A stretch of 16,455 nucleotides of DNA from Acidobacteriota bacterium (GTDB lineage Bacteria > Acidobacteriota > Polarisedimenticolia > Polarisedimenticolales > Polarisedimenticolaceae), in the NCBI GenBank assembly GCA_011773795.1, contig WVWW01000191.1, positions 14,311 through 30,765 of the forward strand, read 5' to 3'. The position numbers and the translations under genes are program-made. A model generated the notes under the pieces. That model had not been told where the DNA came from and searched no databases. It was given only the letters and a program-made list of their open reading frames with translations. How positions within the stretch are numbered: position 1 is the stretch's first letter; each line of letters starts with the position of its first letter. Shown here in pieces: positions 15,490 through 16,455 of the stretch.

Positions 15490-16389
15490 ATGAGACGGAG
15501 AATCCAGCCGCCAGGCGTGGAACACTTCACGGGCGCGCACGACCCGCTCGGCGACGCGGTGTTCATCCTCCGAATCGGCGACATCACCCTGCGCCTGCGT
15601 GGTCTGGATCGAGGCGTGGTCGAAACGATGGAGTCGCGTTACGCGAAGTTCGTTGCCGACGATTTCGACGGTGGGCTTGACGTCGAGGTGTGTGACGCGT
15701 CGCGCGATTACTACATCGACCCGCCCGACACGGCGGAGGACAACCCGGTGCACCTCGAGTGCGACGGGGAACGCGTTCGTTTCGTCGGCTATCGGCTTGC
15801 CGGCATCTTCGACACCGCAGGGGGGAGCGGTCGCGTGATGCTCGCCCGTGGCGATCACGAACCCGCCCACCGAGCGCTCGAGAACTACATCCGCGCCGCG
15901 GTCGCCTGGCAGGCGGCCGAGCGGGGCGGGGCGTTGATCCACGCGGCCAGCGCGGTGTGGGAGGGGCGCGGTTACCTGTTCTACGGCGAGTCGGGCGCGG
16001 GAAAGTCGACGTTGTCGGAATGCAATCGGCGTGGGACGGTGCTCAGTGACGACCTGTCGCTGGTGTTGCCCGGAGCCGAGGCGGGCCTCGAACTCATCGG
16101 AACACCTTTCCGGGGCACCTACGAGTCCGGCGAACGTGTCGCCGGCCGCTTCCGCCTGGCGGCGGGGTTCCGACTGATCCAATCCGCTGAGGCGCGGGTG
16201 GAACGCGTCGAACGCGTGCGCGCGCTCTCGGAGTTGATCGGCAACCTGCCCTTCGTGGCCGAGGGCTTCGCACGCCGTCCCGACCTGTTCGCCAAGATCC
16301 AGCACTCCTTCGGGGATCTCCCTTTGGCGCACCTGCACTTTCGTAAGGATGACAGCTACTGGGACGCGATCCGCAAGGCCGGCCTGTAG
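15490..16389 (+). CDS. HprK-like P-loop kinase of unknown substrate
   Basis: The C-terminal half of this 299-residue protein resembles HPr serine kinase. It has ALIHAASAVWEGRGYLFYGE, the Walker A GESGAGKST (166-174) and RGTVLSDDLSLV (D187, D188), in the same order and spacing as the HprK core. GTPFRGTY follows. The N-terminal 140 residues resemble no family I recognise and have no HprK N-domain signature. No membrane segment is seen. True HprK controls carbon use in Firmicutes. HprK-like proteins elsewhere sit in peptide-modification and other clusters and mostly have unknown substrates, so no reaction is assigned. ATG 15490 is four bases after uvrB and the stop is one base before uvrC, so it is almost certainly co-transcribed with them. 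Confidence 0.8.
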   Translation: MRRRIQPPGVEHFTGAHDPLGDAVFILRIGDITLRLRGLDRGVVETMESRYAKFVADDFDGGLDVEVCDASRDYYIDPPDTAEDNPVHLECDGERVRFVGYRLAGIFDTAGGSGRVMLARGDHEPAHRALENYIRAAVAWQAAERGGALIHAASAVWEGRGYLFYGESGAGKSTLSECNRRGTVLSDDLSLVLPGAEAGLELIGTPFRGTYESGERVAGRFRLAAGFRLIQSAEARVERVERVRALSELIGNLPFVAEGFARRPDLFAKIQHSFGDLPLAHLHFRKDDSYWDAIRKAGL

Positions 16390-16390
16390 C

Positions 16391-16455
16391 ATGCGCCCGG
16401 ATCTGAAGGACAAGCTCGAGCGGCTTCCGGAGCGTCCCGGCGTTTACCTCTACCG
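16391..16455 (+). CDS. uvrC: Excinuclease ABC subunit C (5' end only)
   Basis: UvrC makes the two incisions beside damaged DNA in nucleotide excision repair. Only 21 codons and two bases lie in the window. They read MRPDLKDKLERLPERPGVYL followed by Y and R, which matches the start of UvrC (usual form LKEKLxxLPxxPGVYLF), where the GIY-YIG nuclease domain begins. ATG 16391 is one base after the stop of the kinase-like gene, and AAGG lies about eleven bases upstream. The position after uvrB supports the call. The catalytic residues of both nuclease domains lie outside the window. Confidence 0.85.
   Translation, partial: MRPDLKDKLERLPERPGVYLY

Overview
This is a gene-dense chromosomal window of housekeeping genes from a high-GC bacterium. 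There are no tRNA or rRNA genes, no CRISPR array and no recognisable mobile element. GC-rich codon use, GTG/TTG starts, large TPR proteins with acidic linkers and a degenerate NtrC-type regulator would suit a sediment or soil lineage such as Acidobacteriota or Myxococcota. That placement is a low-confidence guess, because no single gene here is diagnostic.

Layout. (1) Bases 1-2359 hold the end of a riboflavin cluster: ribD (5' end outside the window), ribE and ribBA, almost without gaps. ribH does not follow. (2) Bases 2364-5900 hold ffh, then the classic ribosome-maturation cluster rpsP-khpA-rimM-trmD-rplS, with a candidate promoter in the ffh-rpsP gap. (3) Bases 5933-9903 hold a large three-block TPR protein and a separate gene for a degenerate sigma-54-type regulator. 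The regulator lacks the phosphorylatable aspartate, the GAFTGA loop and the Walker B aspartate. A -10-like element and a perfect 12-bp palindrome lie between the two genes. (4) Bases 9884-10768 hold a LipM-type octanoyltransferase whose last bases overlap the end of the convergent mrcA (10765-13329, minus strand), a class A penicillin-binding protein. (5) A 164-bp divergent control region (13330-13493) carries a short inverted repeat and three tandem copies of a 17-bp unit. (6) Bases 13494-16455 hold uvrB, an HprK-like P-loop kinase gene and the first 21 codons of uvrC, packed with gaps of 4 and 1 bases.

How the genes work together. The first block makes riboflavin for FMN/FAD. The second couples membrane targeting (Ffh) with ribosome assembly and tRNA modification. 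LipM attaches octanoyl groups that become lipoyl cofactors. MrcA builds peptidoglycan. UvrB and UvrC carry out nucleotide excision repair.

The points most worth a second look are the kinase-like gene inside the uvrB-uvrC operon, the degenerate regulator, and the repeat-bearing region in front of uvrB. No clearly new multi-gene system is evident. All protein identifications come from reading motifs, not from database searches.
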